DNA from: an uncultured Thiotrichaceae bacterium
GTDB taxonomy: Bacteria; Pseudomonadota; Gammaproteobacteria; Thiotrichales; Thiotrichaceae
Length of the DNA: 50,832 nucleotides
Assembly (NCBI GenBank): GCA_902727985.1
Contig: CACVAY010000007.1
Location: forward strand, 1-50,832
Direction: 5' to 3'
The notes beneath the pieces were generated by a model that did not search any database, was not told the DNA's origin, and saw nothing but the letters and a program-made list of their open reading frames with translations. Position 1 is the first letter of the stretch. Each line of letters starts with the position of its first letter. A program made the translations under genes and the position numbers. Positions 24,981 through 34,125 of the stretch are shown one piece after another.

Positions 24981-27149
24981 TTATTTCTTAGCCAACTGAG
25001 CAACCTGCTCTAACCAAGCAACCGTATCATAACGGCTGTTACGCGCATCAACTTCCACAAGCTTTGCACTTAGTTGCTCTGCAGATAGCTCAGCGATTTG
25101 TGCAAATGTTGTAATACCCAAATCATTTAACGTTTCCGCCATTTTTGGGCCAACACCTTTAATTTGCGTTAGATCATCCGGTTTTGCTTCAACTTTAGGG
25201 GCAGCTTCTTTAGGTTTTGCTTTTTCCTCAGCTTTGGGGGCTTTAACAGCAGCTGGTTTCTCTACTTTTGCCTTAGGCTCAGCTTTCTTAGCTGGCTTTG
25301 ATTTTGCAGCAGGCTTAACAAGCTTAGTCTCTTCCAAAACAGGAGTCGGATCATCCAACTTACATTTCACGTAAGTACCAGGCGCATCTTCAATCACTGG
25401 AAGCGTTGAATCACCAGGCGTACGTGCATCGATAGTTTCTTCATCAGATAAAGGTCGAATCCAAGTATTCCAGTTTGGCCACCATGAACCTTCTTCTACA
25501 TTTGCAGAATCTGCCCAAGCCTGTGGCTCATCTGGTAGCTCATCAGTCACACGATAACCATACTTGTTAGCTTCTGGCGGATTGATAATACCAGCGATGT
25601 GGCCAGAACCACCTAGAATAAAGCGTACATCACCAGAGAATAACTTAGCGCCCTTATACGTTGATAACCACGGAGCGATATGATCATCTACTGTTGAGAT
25701 GAAACATGCTGGAACATCAATAGAAGATACATCAATCGGCGTACCGTTGATTTCTAATGCATTCGGCTTCGCAAGATTATTTTCAAGATACAAATTACGT
25801 AGATACCAAGAGTGCATCGCAGCAGTCATACGGGTTGAATCTGAGTTCCAGTAAAGCAGATCAAATGGACGTGGATCATTACCCAGTAGGTAATTATTCA
25901 CATAGAAAGACCAAATCAGATCATTTGCACGTAACAAGTTAAATGCACCTGCCATTTGCGTACCATCTAAGTATCCTTCTTCTTCCATGTTTTGCTCGAT
26001 GCCGCAGATTTGCTTTTCATCGATGTAAACACCTAGCTCACCCGGATCTTCAAAATCAATCATGGTTGTGAAGAATGTAGCACTCTTGATACGTGCATCG
26101 TTATTAGCTTTCATATAAGCCAATGTTGTTGTTAGTAATGAGCCACCAATACAATAACCAATCGCATTGATTTCATCTTCGCCAGTGATATTTTCTACTG
26201 CATCTACGGCCTTGATAACACCTTCAGTAACATAATGATCAAAACCAACGTCACGATACGTCTCATCAGGGTTTACCCAAGACATGACAAATACAGTGTG
26301 CCCCTCATCAACCAACCACTTAAGCAGTGAATTCTTAGGCTGAAGATCCATGATGTAGTACTTGTTGATCCAAGGTGGAACAATCAATAATGGGCGTTTC
26401 AATACTTTATCGGTTGAAGGTGAGAACTGAATCAACTGGAACATACGGTTTTGGAAGACAACCTTACCCGGTGTTGTTGCAACATTTTCACCCAAGGTGA
26501 ATGCTGACGTATCAGTCATGCTGATTTTCAACTTGCCTTCGCCCGCTTCCAAATCACCAATCATGTTTTTCAAGCCATGAAGAAGATTTGCACCTTTAGT
26601 CTCCATCGTCTTTTCGAGAACCGCTGGGTTAGTTGCAGCAAAGTTAGTAGGAGACATTGCGTCCAAATAACGCTCTGTGAAAAATTTTACTTTTTCTTCT
26701 GTCTTTTCATCCAAACCATCCACATCAGAAACAAGCTTACGTGCGTAATCTGATGTTAATAAATAAGACTGTTTGATCACATCAAATACAGGCTTGTCTG
26801 ACCAATCATCATGTTTGAAACGGCGATCGCCACGACCTTCTGCAATCACTGGCTCTGGTTTTTCCTGGCCTTCACCAGCAAATGCATGAGACATTGCCTG
26901 CTGCGTTAACTGCATTGACTGCTGCCAGAAGTCCATACTTGCCTGCATGGCTTTAGCTGGGTCTTTCGCTACAGCTGCCATCCAGTCTGTATAAGCTTCC
27001 CCAAGATTGAATGGGTCAAGATTCATGGATTGATGAGAGTCCGAGAACATCTTCATCATATCTTCTACTTGTTTGAAATTGTTCTGTAACTCTTCAGTAG
27101 CAGAAACAAAGCCTAAGGTGTTTATATCGGCCTGATTTGTTTCAGACAT
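24981..27149 (-). CDS. phaC: Class I PHA synthase PhaC with C-terminal HhH module
   Basis: Single-subunit-type PHA synthase, 722 aa from the ATG at 27149, which follows AGGAGGAAAGT; the frame extends upstream without a ribosome site. The triad is Cys333 (AIGYCIGGSLL), Asp489 (TVDDHIAPW) and His517 (GGSGHIAGI), with the class I spacing of 28 between Asp and His. It is about 130 aa longer than usual class I enzymes. After residue 590 come a Lys/Ala/Pro/Glu-rich linker (about 610-655) and a helix-hairpin-helix module (DDLTQIKGVGPKMAETLNDL, about 658-720) closely resembling the one ending PhaE. It is co-directional with the phasin gene upstream, with a hairpin between them. Confidence 0.95.
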   Translation of the reverse strand: MSETNQADINTLGFVSATEELQNNFKQVEDMMKMFSDSHQSMNLDPFNLGEAYTDWMAAVAKDPAKAMQASMDFWQQSMQLTQQAMSHAFAGEGQEKPEPVIAEGRGDRRFKHDDWSDKPVFDVIKQSYLLTSDYARKLVSDVDGLDEKTEEKVKFFTERYLDAMSPTNFAATNPAVLEKTMETKGANLLHGLKNMIGDLEAGEGKLKISMTDTSAFTLGENVATTPGKVVFQNRMFQLIQFSPSTDKVLKRPLLIVPPWINKYYIMDLQPKNSLLKWLVDEGHTVFVMSWVNPDETYRDVGFDHYVTEGVIKAVDAVENITGEDEINAIGYCIGGSLLTTTLAYMKANNDARIKSATFFTTMIDFEDPGELGVYIDEKQICGIEQNMEEEGYLDGTQMAGAFNLLRANDLIWSFYVNNYLLGNDPRPFDLLYWNSDSTRMTAAMHSWYLRNLYLENNLAKPNALEINGTPIDVSSIDVPACFISTVDDHIAPWLSTYKGAKLFSGDVRFILGGSGHIAGIINPPEANKYGYRVTDELPDEPQAWADSANVEEGSWWPNWNTWIRPLSDEETIDARTPGDSTLPVIEDAPGTYVKCKLDDPTPVLEETKLVKPAAKSKPAKKAEPKAKVEKPAAVKAPKAEEKAKPKEAAPKVEAKPDDLTQIKGVGPKMAETLNDLGITTFAQIAELSAEQLSAKLVEVDARNSRYDTVAWLEQVAQLAKK

Positions 27150-27191
27150 ACTTTCCTCCTGGGAATAATACGGTATCAGTGAGTCAAACGA

Positions 27192-27228
27192 CAAGCGGCA
27201 GAGCATCACTACGAAACTCTGCCACTTG
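27192..27228 (-). promoter_or_regulatory. Intercistronic hairpin between phasin and phaC
   Basis: CAAGCGGCAGAG (27192-27203) pairs with CTCTGCCACTTG (27217-27228), 11 of 12 pairs, with a 13-base loop. No T run follows on the minus strand, so it is more likely an RNA stabiliser or processing site than a full terminator. It could give more phasin than synthase from one transcript. Confidence 0.6.
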
Positions 27229-27238
27229 CTAAAACCAA

Positions 27239-27709
27239 TTAAGCAATCTTAGAAACAGTTTCTTTGAATTCTTTAAGGCTTTCAGCGATGCGCTCATTGA
27301 CTTTTTCAGTGACTTCTTCTTGAGTCTTCTTAGCCATTTCGCTGATTTCAGCAGAATTAGCAAGTGCTTTTTCGTAAGCGGCTTGAAGAAGATCAGCTTG
27401 CTTAGTCGCTACGTCTTGTGGAGAAGCTGAGCTAGCAAGTTCTTTAGCAGCTGAAGTTGCTTCTTCCATTGCCTGTTGCAACATGTTTGTTTGACGCTCT
27501 AGAAGAGACTGAGAACCTTCAACGATTGCTTTGTTAGCAGACATAAGCGCATCCATGTTCTTGTCTTGCGCTTCTTTCATAGCTTCAAAGTCTACTTTGA
27601 AAGCATCTTGGATTTTTTCTGCAACAGCTTTTGGATCAAACTGTTCGAAAGCTTTTGGAGAAAATTGCTCGAATACTTTTGTAAAATCGAATGGGTTATT
27701 TGTGTTCAT
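27239..27709 (-). CDS. Phasin, second paralogue
   Basis: 156-aa phasin-family granule protein: FDFTKVFEQFSPKAFEQFDP, VDFEAMKEAQDKNMDALMSA, ANKAIVEGSQSLLERQTNML and a long Ala/Glu/Lys helix. The helical, amphipathic pattern and the place before phaC support the call. It differs from the 142-aa phasin at 21125. It has its own PhaR-like operator just downstream of the promoter. Confidence 0.9.
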   Translation of the reverse strand: MNTNNPFDFTKVFEQFSPKAFEQFDPKAVAEKIQDAFKVDFEAMKEAQDKNMDALMSANKAIVEGSQSLLERQTNMLQQAMEEATSAAKELASSASPQDVATKQADLLQAAYEKALANSAEISEMAKKTQEEVTEKVNERIAESLKEFKETVSKIA

Positions 27710-27763
27710 AATCTTAGTCTCTTAGCATATTTGGAAAAATAAAAATTAGCAGCAAACAAACTT

Positions 27764-27813
27764 TTGTGCACTGCAACAATTGCTAATATCCAGCTTTTCG
27801 TTGCTCTTGTCAA
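27764..27813 (-). promoter_or_regulatory. Promoter and PhaR-like operator of the phasin-phaC transcript
   Basis: On the minus strand TTGACA (27808-27813) and GATATT (27785-27790) are 17 bases apart. The 16-mer TTGTGCACTGCAACAA at 27764-27779 (plus-strand reading) is identical to the operator at the other phasin promoter and covers about the first 15-20 transcribed bases. Confidence 0.7.
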
Positions 27814-27968
27814 GTCCCTTCATTCAACAAAATACTAAACATTCAATAAATTCATCTTTCAAGACCTTTCTAGCACCAGCTTAGGACGCATAAATAAGCA
27901 TGATATGATATCGCTTAATGCATTATCAGGCTCACTAATCGACCACACTGGGAATTGCTCACGCATCT

Positions 27969-29726
27969 ATGAAACCCAACAAACCCCTTATCCTGATCGC
28001 AACATTGTTGCTTTGTCTAACCGTCATACTGGTTTACCTTTTCGCTAAAGAGAACGCCATAGGCAAGCTACAAAAGAACATAAAAACTCAGCTGTTACAA
28101 ACGGTTAATGAACTAAAAATAACACTTGAGCGACATGCTTACCTCCCCTCAGTGATTGCAAACGAACAAGCCATCAGCCACTTTCTAGAATCCCAAGATT
28201 CATTCACTGAAGTACAACGACAGCAAAAAAACATTAATCTCTGGTTAGAACGAACAAACAATCTCTCTGGTACAAGTGCTATCTTTTTGATGACACCAGA
28301 AGGAAAGGTAATAGCCTCTAGTAATGGTGCAGGCTCAGACTCTTTTCTTGGCTCTGACTTTTCACAACAGCCCTACTTTCAATATGCCAGACAAAACATA
28401 CTTGGGCGCTACTACGCCATTGAGCCCTCGACCAAAGAACCTGCTTACTTCTTTGCGAGATCAATCCACGCACAAAAAAAAGTTATTGGTGTCGCTGCAG
28501 TTCAGGTCAATTTGAATGAAATAGTCTTTAACTGGGGTTTAGGCAACATGGATTTCATTATCACCGATGAGGAAGGCATTATTTTTCTATCCAGTAACAA
28601 AGCTTGGCATTTACACACGCTCTCCCCCATTCATCAGTCCGATTCTTTGGATAAAACACGCTACAACGTCAAGAGCATCCCATTACTCAGTGATAGTGCA
28701 ACTCATCTCAAGCGATACGGCTTCCAAACCATAAAGTTACAAAACAGCAACTATGAAATGCTCACAGAGAGGATGGAACTTGCTGACTGGGATGTTCGCG
28801 TACTGGCCAATCATGCAGCCATGTACAAAACCATCTTTGCCAACACCCTCATCAGTACATTGCTTATCTTGTTGCTCACCTCTATCGCTACACTCTTATG
28901 GAAAATCCAACAGCAGCGCAAACACTTCGAACAACAAACACGTATGGCGCTAGAAAATAAAGTCATCAAACGGACACAGGCTCTTAAACAATCACAAGAA
29001 GACCTAATCCAAGCCGCTAAAATGGCGGCACTAGGACAGCTCTCTGCCAGCATTACTCATGAAATCAATAACCCACTCACCGCCATTCGCGCTTATACTG
29101 ATAATGCCAACCAGTTTCTGAAAAAGAATCGTCTAGATATGGTGGAATCCAACCTCACAGAAATCGCTACACTGACCGACAGCATGGCAGCCATTACTCA
29201 TCAACTGAAGGCATTCTCACGTAAAAGTAAAGGAGAGATGAGTGAAGTAAACTTGGGAGTTGCACTCAAAAGCGCCCTGTCGATTCTCAACCCGAAAATT
29301 GTCAGCAGCCAAATCGTTACACATATTGAAATAGATCTAGAAACCAGCAAAGAACTGGTATTCGCTGATGAACTATGGCTAGGCCAAGTGCTAGTTAACC
29401 TCATCAGCAACGCCATTTCAGCCACACAAGGCAATGTAAAACGAGAAATATGGATTGCTATTGCTGATGACACAGAAACGACTCACGATGAATCACGATA
29501 CTGTATTGAAATCCGAGATAACGGTATGGGGATTAATGATGAAACCTTGCCACATATTTTTGAACCCTTCTTTACCACTAAACCCTCATCTAAAGGCTTA
29601 GGTTTGGGACTATCAATTTCCTTCAACCTGGTAAAAGATATGAATGGTTCACTCCATGCTCGCAACCGCGTCGGTGGTGGTGCATTATTCACACTTTGTT
29701 TACCAGCAGCCTTTAAGCGTCAATAA
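27969..29726 (+). CDS. dctB: C4-dicarboxylate sensor histidine kinase DctB-like
   Basis: Membrane sensor kinase, 585 aa. TM1 is about 6-25 and TM2 about 288-311. Between them is a periplasmic double-PAS/Cache sensor domain (VIASSNGAGSDSFLGSDFSQ, GRYYAIEPSTKEPAYFFARS), as in DctB. A cytoplasmic coiled coil leads to the H-box GQLSASITHEINNPLTAIRA (His364), then the ATPase motifs NLISNAISA, RDNGMGI and GLGLGLSIS. It is followed by dctD three bases later. The ligand is inferred from the family and from dctPQM nearby: succinate, fumarate or malate. Confidence 0.9.
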   Translation: MKPNKPLILIATLLLCLTVILVYLFAKENAIGKLQKNIKTQLLQTVNELKITLERHAYLPSVIANEQAISHFLESQDSFTEVQRQQKNINLWLERTNNLSGTSAIFLMTPEGKVIASSNGAGSDSFLGSDFSQQPYFQYARQNILGRYYAIEPSTKEPAYFFARSIHAQKKVIGVAAVQVNLNEIVFNWGLGNMDFIITDEEGIIFLSSNKAWHLHTLSPIHQSDSLDKTRYNVKSIPLLSDSATHLKRYGFQTIKLQNSNYEMLTERMELADWDVRVLANHAAMYKTIFANTLISTLLILLLTSIATLLWKIQQQRKHFEQQTRMALENKVIKRTQALKQSQEDLIQAAKMAALGQLSASITHEINNPLTAIRAYTDNANQFLKKNRLDMVESNLTEIATLTDSMAAITHQLKAFSRKSKGEMSEVNLGVALKSALSILNPKIVSSQIVTHIEIDLETSKELVFADELWLGQVLVNLISNAISATQGNVKREIWIAIADDTETTHDESRYCIEIRDNGMGINDETLPHIFEPFFTTKPSSKGLGLGLSISFNLVKDMNGSLHARNRVGGGALFTLCLPAAFKRQ

Positions 29727-29729
29727 ACC

Positions 29730-31088
29730 ATGATGAATCCTCCTACTATTTTGCTTGTTGATGACGAAGACTCTGTCAGAAAATCTACAGCACAATCCTT
29801 GCAACTTGCTGACCTTGATGTAGACGTCTTTTCATCGGCCAAAGCTGTTATACCTCGGCTTTCTACCGACTTTAATGGTGTACTACTCACGGATATTTGT
29901 ATGCCAAATATGGATGGCATTGAGCTAATGCGTCACTCCCTGGCCATTGACCCCAAACTCCCAGTGATTCTTATCAGTGGTCATGCTGATGTCGCTACCG
30001 CAGTCAGCGCAATTCAAGAAGGTGCTTATGATTTACTCGAGAAACCTTTCTCAACCAGTATTCTCATCGACAAAATTAAACGCGCCATTGAGCAACGCCA
30101 ACTGACCTTAGAGAATCGTTTGTTACGTGAAGAATTAGCTGATCAGAACCGAGTCGGCCCAAGAATTATTGGCAAATCCCCCAGCATGGCACAACTGCGA
30201 AACATGATTCGCAAAATTGCCAATACAGACACTGATGTACTCATCATGGGGGAAACAGGAACAGGCAAGGAACTCGTTGCCCGTTCACTTCACGAACAAA
30301 GCCAAAGACGTGATAACAATTTCGTAGCCATCAACTGCGGCGCAATCCAAGAACAGCTATTAAATAGCGAACTATTCGGCCATGAAGCTGGCGCATTTAC
30401 CGATGCTAAGAAGCAACGCATTGGCAAATTCGAACATGCCAATGGCGGTACACTCTTTCTTGATGAAATTGAAAGCATGGCAATCTCCACGCAAGTGCCA
30501 TTACTCAGAGTACTACAAGAACGTAGTATTGAGCGCCTTGGTTCAAATCACTCTTTTCCGCTTAATCTACGAGTATTAGCTGCAACCAAAGTTGACCTAA
30601 AAGACGCTGCAGAAAGAGAAGAATTCCGCGAAGACCTCTACTATCGCTTAAATGTGGTCACCCTTGAGCTTCCTCCGTTACGTGAACGTAGAGAAGATAT
30701 CCCTATACTCTTCCAACATTTCGTAATGGTTGCAGCAGCACGCTGTGAAGCAGAAATGCCAGCTCTCGAACACAATGCTTTACAAAGCCTTCTCGAACAT
30801 GACTGGCCTGGTAATATTCGGGAGCTACGTAACATCGCTGAACGCTATGTGTTACTTGGCGAAAGCTATGATTTTGATATTTCGGCACTCATGAATGCTG
30901 ATAAAATCAGTAATGGCTTAACCTTACCAGAGCAAGTTTCCTGCTTCGAGAAAACCCTGATAGAGCAGGCGCTAACCCATTACAAAGGTGACCTAGGCAA
31001 CATCATGAGCGCTTTGGGCTTGCCCCGAAAAACCCTTTCGGACAAAATGAAAAAGTATCAACTGGAACGTAAACGTTATATGAAATAA
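29730..31088 (+). CDS. dctD: Sigma-54-dependent response regulator DctD-like
   Basis: NtrC-class activator, 452 aa. The receiver domain has Asp55 in LLTDICMPNMDG. The AAA+ domain has the Walker A GETGTGKE, the sigma-54 contact loop written GAFTDA rather than the commoner GAFTGA, then GGTLFLDEIESM and RFREDLYYRLNV-type sensor blocks (here EFREDLYYRLNVV). The C-terminal Fis-type HTH is LGNIMSALGLPRKTLSDKMK. It pairs with dctB. A sigma-54 promoter and a palindromic upstream site before dctP, 3.3 kb away, are its likely target. Confidence 0.92.
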   Translation: MMNPPTILLVDDEDSVRKSTAQSLQLADLDVDVFSSAKAVIPRLSTDFNGVLLTDICMPNMDGIELMRHSLAIDPKLPVILISGHADVATAVSAIQEGAYDLLEKPFSTSILIDKIKRAIEQRQLTLENRLLREELADQNRVGPRIIGKSPSMAQLRNMIRKIANTDTDVLIMGETGTGKELVARSLHEQSQRRDNNFVAINCGAIQEQLLNSELFGHEAGAFTDAKKQRIGKFEHANGGTLFLDEIESMAISTQVPLLRVLQERSIERLGSNHSFPLNLRVLAATKVDLKDAAEREEFREDLYYRLNVVTLELPPLRERREDIPILFQHFVMVAAARCEAEMPALEHNALQSLLEHDWPGNIRELRNIAERYVLLGESYDFDISALMNADKISNGLTLPEQVSCFEKTLIEQALTHYKGDLGNIMSALGLPRKTLSDKMKKYQLERKRYMK

Positions 31089-31195
31089 ACCGAATACGCT
31101 ACGCATAAAAGTCTTTGGAATATCATTGTATTACTAAGTGTTAAACACTAAACAACACGGTAGGAGTTGTCACTTAAAACGCATTCCATACTACT

Positions 31196-31225
31196 TGTGA
31201 AGTTTACAAGTTTGTAAACTTCACA
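31196..31225. promoter_or_regulatory. 30-bp palindromic operator candidate
   Basis: Near-perfect inverted repeat with 14-bp arms: TGTGAAGTTTACAA, two bases (GT), TTGTAAACTTCACA. The core ACAA-N2-TTGT has the same geometry as binding boxes of CusR/CopR-type metal response regulators. It lies about 90 bases upstream of the PepSY gene that starts the two-component module. Confidence 0.65.
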
Positions 31226-31264
31226 CAACCTTCCTGTATACATCTTTCTTTATAGTACTTCTTA

Positions 31265-31289
31265 TTGGAACAACACAGGGTTGTTCCAA
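31265..31289 (+). promoter_or_regulatory. Leader hairpin ahead of the PepSY gene
   Basis: TTGGAACAAC (31265-31274) pairs perfectly with GTTGTTCCAA (31280-31289) around ACAGG. It ends 24 bases before the ATG at 31314, with GGAG between. It could affect translation or be a second protein site. It has no T tail. Confidence 0.55.
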
Positions 31290-31313
31290 CTTGAACCAAA
31301 CGGAGTATTAATC

Positions 31314-31694
<381 letters not shown>

Positions 31695-31774
31695 AAACTT
31701 CCATCATTGTAATTCCCTTCCCTCATGCTTGGGGAGGGTTTCTGCTATTCATTAGTAATGTACAGCCAATAAAA

Positions 31775-31990
31775 ATGAACACATTGGAAAAAGCCGTTTT
31801 ATTTACCTTAGGTATCGTAACATTAGGCTTTATACTCTTTAATATCGACACCATCGAAATAACCCTATTAAGTATTTTGGCAGTATTAATAATCATTGGT
31901 TTTTTAGCAGAACCTTTGTTGCCGAAGATGCCACGAACCCCCATAATTATTGATGTTACAGAAATCTATCAGACTACACAGAACGTGTAA
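31775..31990 (+). CDS. Small two-helix membrane protein
   Basis: 71 aa with two predicted transmembrane helices (about 7-24 and 29-45), then a short polar tail (PLLPKMPRTPIIIDVTEIYQ). I do not recognise it. It lies between the PepSY gene and the response regulator, in the same direction, 14 bases before the latter, so it is likely part of the operon. The ribosome site is weak. Confidence 0.5.
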   Translation: MNTLEKAVLFTLGIVTLGFILFNIDTIEITLLSILAVLIIIGFLAEPLLPKMPRTPIIIDVTEIYQTTQNV

Positions 31991-32004
31991 GGAGTACATC
32001 CATA

Positions 32005-32679
32005 ATGCATATTTTGCTGGTCGAAGATGACGCAAAACTGGCTACTTTCATTGAGCAAGGTTTGATGAGGGAAGGTCACACCGTAGATCATATTACAGAT
32101 GGTAATACTGCTTTAGCGGCTAGTGTGACAGAAACGTATGATGTGGGCATTATCGACCGTATGCTGCCGGGGCTGGATGGCCTTTCAATCGTAAAGGCAA
32201 TGCGGGCTGCTAACTTAGCCTTGCCCGTACTATTTCTAACCTCATTGGGAGGGGTCGATGACCGGGTGGATGGCTTACAAGCTGGAGGCGATGATTATCT
32301 GACGAAACCATTTGCAATGCCGGAATTACTCGCACGTGTTGCTGCATTAGGGCGGCGCCCCCCCATTCAGGGGGAAGAGCTGACCCTCAGTTATGCCGAC
32401 ATTGTTATGTACATTGCGGAGCATCGTGTTACCCGCGCAGATCAGGATCTTGATTTATTACCTAAGGAATACAAAATTCTGGAAATTTTTCTACGCAATC
32501 AAGGACGGGTAATCACGCGCAATATGTTACTGGAAAAGGTCTGGGATATTCACTTCGACCCAAAAACTAGCGTCGTGGAAACGCATATCAGTCGTCTGCG
32601 TAATAAACTGGAAAAACCGTTTGCTTCCCCTCTCATAAAAACCGTTCGTGGTGCAGGCTATAAGCTGGACACGAATTAA
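32005..32679 (+). CDS. OmpR-family response regulator
   Basis: 224 aa. The receiver domain starts MHILLVEDDAKLATFIEQGL with phosphoacceptor Asp51 (IIDRMLPGLDG) and the conserved Lys in LTKPFAMPEL. The winged-helix domain has LLPKEYKILEIFLRNQGRVI, TSVVETHISRLRNKLE and TVRGAGYKL. Overall it is of the CusR/QseB type. GGAG lies 11-14 bases before the ATG. The kinase gene follows after 5 bases. A palindrome of CusR-box geometry upstream of the operon is its probable target. Confidence 0.93.
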   Translation: MHILLVEDDAKLATFIEQGLMREGHTVDHITDGNTALAASVTETYDVGIIDRMLPGLDGLSIVKAMRAANLALPVLFLTSLGGVDDRVDGLQAGGDDYLTKPFAMPELLARVAALGRRPPIQGEELTLSYADIVMYIAEHRVTRADQDLDLLPKEYKILEIFLRNQGRVITRNMLLEKVWDIHFDPKTSVVETHISRLRNKLEKPFASPLIKTVRGAGYKLDTN

Positions 32680-32684
32680 ACACT

Positions 32685-34115
32685 ATGCTGCTCCAGCTCG
32701 GAAAAAACCTGCGTCGTTACCAAAACAACTTTCAACGTTCCAGCGCCATCCAGCAGGGTATCTTGAATATAAGTATTTTTCTGATCAGCTTATTCCTCCT
32801 ATCAATTATTACCTACTTCTTTGTTCAAAATGCGTTGGCGACCCACCTAGATAACAATCTGCAACAACGTATGAATGTCCTTCTGGAACAAATAGATGAG
32901 GATGACTGGGAAGATGATTATGAAGATGACGATGACGATGACGATGATAAAACACGCTCCTCGAACAGGCGTGAAAGCTTATTTGAACAACAGATGTTTT
33001 ATCGCTTATTTCCGGCAAAGGAACTAAATGCAGAAAGAAATCGTGCTTTTCGTCGACCTGGTTACAGCACAGGATACCTTTTTCATGCAGATAAACGTAA
33101 ATATAATAATACGTTATATCGAATTTTAGTAGTGCATAAATATGGTCTCGTCTATGTGGTTGGCGAGAATAATGAAAATGACCACGAAGTACTAGAGATC
33201 GTCATGTCAGCGTTCTTGCTCAATGGACTCATTGCACTGATCTTGACGGCGCTACTGGTAGTTTATCTTGCCAATCGTGCACACCGGCAAATCCAACGTA
33301 TCGAATATGTCCTACATCACGCAGCACAAGGTGATTTGAAACAGCGCATTGGCCTTTCAAGCAAAAACAATGATCTCGCGCATGTCAGTGAACAAATCGA
33401 TACGATGCTCTCTCGTCTTGAAACATCAATGGCAGCAATGACCGATATTTCCGCCAATATTGCACACGAATTAAAAACTCCTGTTTCACGCTTGCGTCAT
33501 GATCTTATTACAGCACTGGAAAAACAGGAGAACGGGGAAAATATCGATGAGACGCTGAATGATGCCTACGAGGAAGCAGGTCAGATTACAGAAACGTTTG
33601 ATGCATTGTTGCGAATTGCGCAGATCGAAGGCGGTGCTCGGCGGGCAAACTTTACTGAGTTGAAATTGTGCGATGTTACTAACACAATTCTGGATATTTA
33701 CACTGAAGTAGCGAAAGATGCAGGCATGAGTTTAGTGATGCCACAAACTAAACAATCAGAAAAACCGTTGCTTCTTCATGGGGATAAAGAACTACTCATC
33801 CAAATGCTGGCGAATCTGGTTGAAAACGCTATTCGTTATTGCCAACAAGGGACATGTATTGAGATAACTACACGCGATGTCAATGGTCGTAGCGTGGAAC
33901 TTATAGTCGCTGATAATGGCGCAGGAATACCGCCCGATGAACAAAAACAGGTGTTCCAACGTTTGTATCGAGTCGATAAAAGCCGAAGTGATCAACGTGG
34001 AACTGGACTAGGTTTATCATTAGTAAAGGCCATTATCGAACTTCATGATGCCAGCATTGAATTACAGGATAATCACCCAGGCTTGCGAGTCATCATGGAA
34101 TTTCCAAGAAGTTAA
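32685..34115 (+). CDS. Sensor histidine kinase with acidic periplasmic loop
   Basis: 476 aa. TM1 about 26-46 and TM2 about 175-195 enclose a periplasmic domain that carries a strongly acidic run (residues 71-88, nearly all Asp/Glu, from DEDDWEDDYEDD), likely a cation sensor. HAMP follows (NRAHRQIQRIEYVLHHAAQG), then the H-box IAHELKTPVSRLRHDL (His261) and ATPase boxes NLVENAIRYC, DNGAGIP and GTGLGLSLVKA. It pairs with the regulator just upstream. Together with the His-Asp PepSY protein this looks like a self-contained metal- or cation-response unit. Confidence 0.92.
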   Translation: MLLQLGKNLRRYQNNFQRSSAIQQGILNISIFLISLFLLSIITYFFVQNALATHLDNNLQQRMNVLLEQIDEDDWEDDYEDDDDDDDDKTRSSNRRESLFEQQMFYRLFPAKELNAERNRAFRRPGYSTGYLFHADKRKYNNTLYRILVVHKYGLVYVVGENNENDHEVLEIVMSAFLLNGLIALILTALLVVYLANRAHRQIQRIEYVLHHAAQGDLKQRIGLSSKNNDLAHVSEQIDTMLSRLETSMAAMTDISANIAHELKTPVSRLRHDLITALEKQENGENIDETLNDAYEEAGQITETFDALLRIAQIEGGARRANFTELKLCDVTNTILDIYTEVAKDAGMSLVMPQTKQSEKPLLLHGDKELLIQMLANLVENAIRYCQQGTCIEITTRDVNGRSVELIVADNGAGIPPDEQKQVFQRLYRVDKSRSDQRGTGLGLSLVKAIIELHDASIELQDNHPGLRVIMEFPRS

Positions 34116-34125
34116 AACCAAACCA

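Noticed and set aside
30290-30888. Several antisense frames of 60-66 codons within dctD.
   Set aside because: They are shadows of the strongly conserved dctD coding frame and have no ribosome sites or recognisable products.
29730-31088. GAFTDA in DctD as a defect that abolishes sigma-54 activation.
   Set aside because: As far as I recall, Asp at this place is seen in other DctD-like activators, so it is noted but not treated as a loss of function.
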